DNA of 6,908 bases from Rhodoferax sp. GTDB taxonomy: Bacteria; Pseudomonadota; Gammaproteobacteria; Burkholderiales; Burkholderiaceae_C. The stretch spans positions 1-6,908 of the forward strand of contig JAKFXU010000365.1 in assembly GCA_021731215.1 (NCBI GenBank), read 5' to 3'. A program made the position numbers and the translations under genes. The stretch's first letter is position 1, and each line of letters starts with the position of its first letter. A model generated the notes under the pieces. The model was given only the letters and a program-made list of their open reading frames with translations, was not told where the DNA came from and did no database searches. This document shows, one piece after another, positions 6,353 through 6,908 of the stretch.

Positions 6353-6675
6353 TACTGCTGCTGGAGCTGGCGCTTCCACCGGCCGTGGCCAACGAACTCT
6401 TCCCAGCTCAGCACCCCGTCCTTGTTCTTGTCGTAGCGCTCGAAATTCTGCTCGAAGAAGGGAAGGTGATTGGCGACTTCGGCGCGCGACAGCACCCCAT
6501 TCTTGTCCTCATCGGCGGCTTCAAACCGTTGGTCGCTTTGGCGCTGGGCGAGTCGCGCCATCTCGCCCTGGCGGCCGGCCCCGTCGAGATCAGTCGTGAC
6601 GCCGCGCTGGCTCTGGCCGTGCGCTGGCAGGGCGCTGAGCCAGCAAAGCAGGAGTGCGGGGGCAAGTGTTTTCAT
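6352..6675 (-). CDS. Small exported protein with two EF-hands
   Basis: This is a 107-residue protein with a likely Sec signal peptide: MKTLAPALLLCWLSALPAHG, cut near residue 20. It carries two canonical calcium-binding loops: D55-x-D57-x-N59-G-V-L-S63-x-x-E66 and D82-x-N84-x-D86-G-V-L-S90-x-x-E93. All coordinating positions are filled, so calcium binding in the periplasm or outside is expected. The rest is short and charged, with a Gln-rich end. The role is unknown; such small EF-hand proteins are common in proteobacteria and may buffer calcium or sense it. I chose the ATG at 6675 because it starts the signal peptide; the frame is open to 6783. No Shine-Dalgarno precedes it, which is odd. A promoter at 6703-6730 would give a leader of about 20 nt. 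It is convergent with the EgtB/SenA-like gene, with no evident link. Confidence 0.85.
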   Translation of the reverse strand: MKTLAPALLLCWLSALPAHGQSQRGVTTDLDGAGRQGEMARLAQRQSDQRFEAADEDKNGVLSRAEVANHLPFFEQNFERYDKNKDGVLSWEEFVGHGRWKRQLQQQ

Positions 6676-6702
6676 GGCCAGGGTGCGAACAATGTGAGGA
6701 GA

Positions 6703-6730
6703 ATTAAATTTGACGACTGGAGATTGTGAA
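6703..6730 (-). promoter_or_regulatory. Sigma-70-like promoter of the EF-hand gene
   Basis: On the minus strand, TTCACA (complement of 6725-6730) and TTTAAT (complement of 6703-6708) each match the sigma-70 consensus at five of six positions, with a 16-bp spacer. Transcription would begin near 6696, about 20 nt before the ATG at 6675. This is the best promoter in the window and supports the shorter start for the gene. Confidence 0.6.
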
Positions 6731-6824
6731 TTGAGTAAACGCAACGATGGACCTGATCGGCGTAAATAGACTTCCGGATTCAACCTAGAAACCGCAGTTG
6801 GACGTGCCCGAGTGGGTCGTCATG

Positions 6825-6896
6825 GGGTGTTCTGGCAAGGCGTGACAACGCGGCGGGCTACTGCCCGCAAGGCGGAGCAACGCCGCCAGAGCGCCC
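6825..6896 (+). other. Unidentified 72-nt stem-loop element at the right edge
   Basis: GGGTGTTCTGGC (6825-6836) pairs over 12 bp with GCCAGAGCGCCC (6885-6896), including two T-G pairs. After a 2-nt bulge, GGCG (6839-6842) pairs with CGCC (6881-6884). Inside is a perfect hairpin GCGGGC-TACT-GCCCGC (6853-6868). The two T-G pairs are allowed as G-U on the plus strand but become A-C on the minus strand, hinting at plus-strand RNA or single-stranded DNA. A half-repeat, AAGGCG plus CAACGC, occurs at 6837-6851 and 6869-6883. It could be an intergenic repeat, an insertion-sequence end or a small RNA. A minus-strand frame is also open from the edge to the TAG at 6785-6787, so it may overlap the 3' end of an outside gene. 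Confidence 0.45.
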
Positions 6897-6908
6897 AAGG
6901 GCGGCTCA

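Noticed and set aside
5190..6392. A 400-codon minus-strand open frame opposite the EgtB/SenA-like gene
   Set aside because: It is the shadow of a well-conserved two-domain enzyme; no motif or ribosome site supports it.
6800..6830. tRNA-like string GCCCGAGTGG near the right edge
   Set aside because: No acceptor stem, anticodon arm or T-loop follows in the right order.

Overview
The window looks like a piece of a high-GC betaproteobacterial chromosome, most likely Burkholderiales and Comamonadaceae-like (Rhodoferax, Polaromonas or Variovorax relatives). The grounds are overall protein style: a Dxs C-terminus close to the proteobacterial type, an FcbT/TakP-class TRAP transporter, and an EgtB-family enzyme resembling the SenA group described from Variovorax. 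This assignment is inference; no rRNA or other phylogenetic marker is present.

Layout, left to right. Positions 1-657 hold the 3' third of dxs (MEP isoprenoid pathway, + strand, cut by the window edge). A REP doublet (683-770) follows. Next comes a monocistronic gene for a Tat-exported TRAP solute-binding protein (944-2026, +) with a strong intrinsic terminator at 2042-2067. A second REP doublet with identical arms (2190-2316) and a terminator for the opposite strand (2337-2361) separate it from the convergent two-gene operon dctQ-dctM (4826 down to 2384, -). That operon encodes the small and large membrane subunits of a TRAP transporter. A 219-bp divergent intergenic region with palindromes and a foldable leader leads into an EgtB/SenA-like non-heme iron enzyme (5046-6290, +). 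Convergent to it is a small exported two-EF-hand protein (6675 down to 6352, -) with a good sigma-70-like promoter. The right edge (6825-6896) holds an unidentified, strongly foldable element.

Functional reading. The solute-binding protein (periplasm) and the DctQ/DctM pair (inner membrane) probably form one sodium-driven tripartite uptake system for an organic acid. The genes are convergent rather than in one dctPQM operon, so P and QM would be transcribed separately. The EgtB/SenA-like enzyme would join a sulfur or selenium donor to trimethyl-histidine; its partner genes (egtD, senB, senC) are not in the window. The EF-hand protein has no visible link to its neighbours. I found no CRISPR array, tRNA, rRNA or complete insertion sequence. 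I see no convincing novel multi-gene system; the least explained items are the 3' edge structure, the leader upstream of the EgtB/SenA gene, and the REP-flanked dctP cassette.
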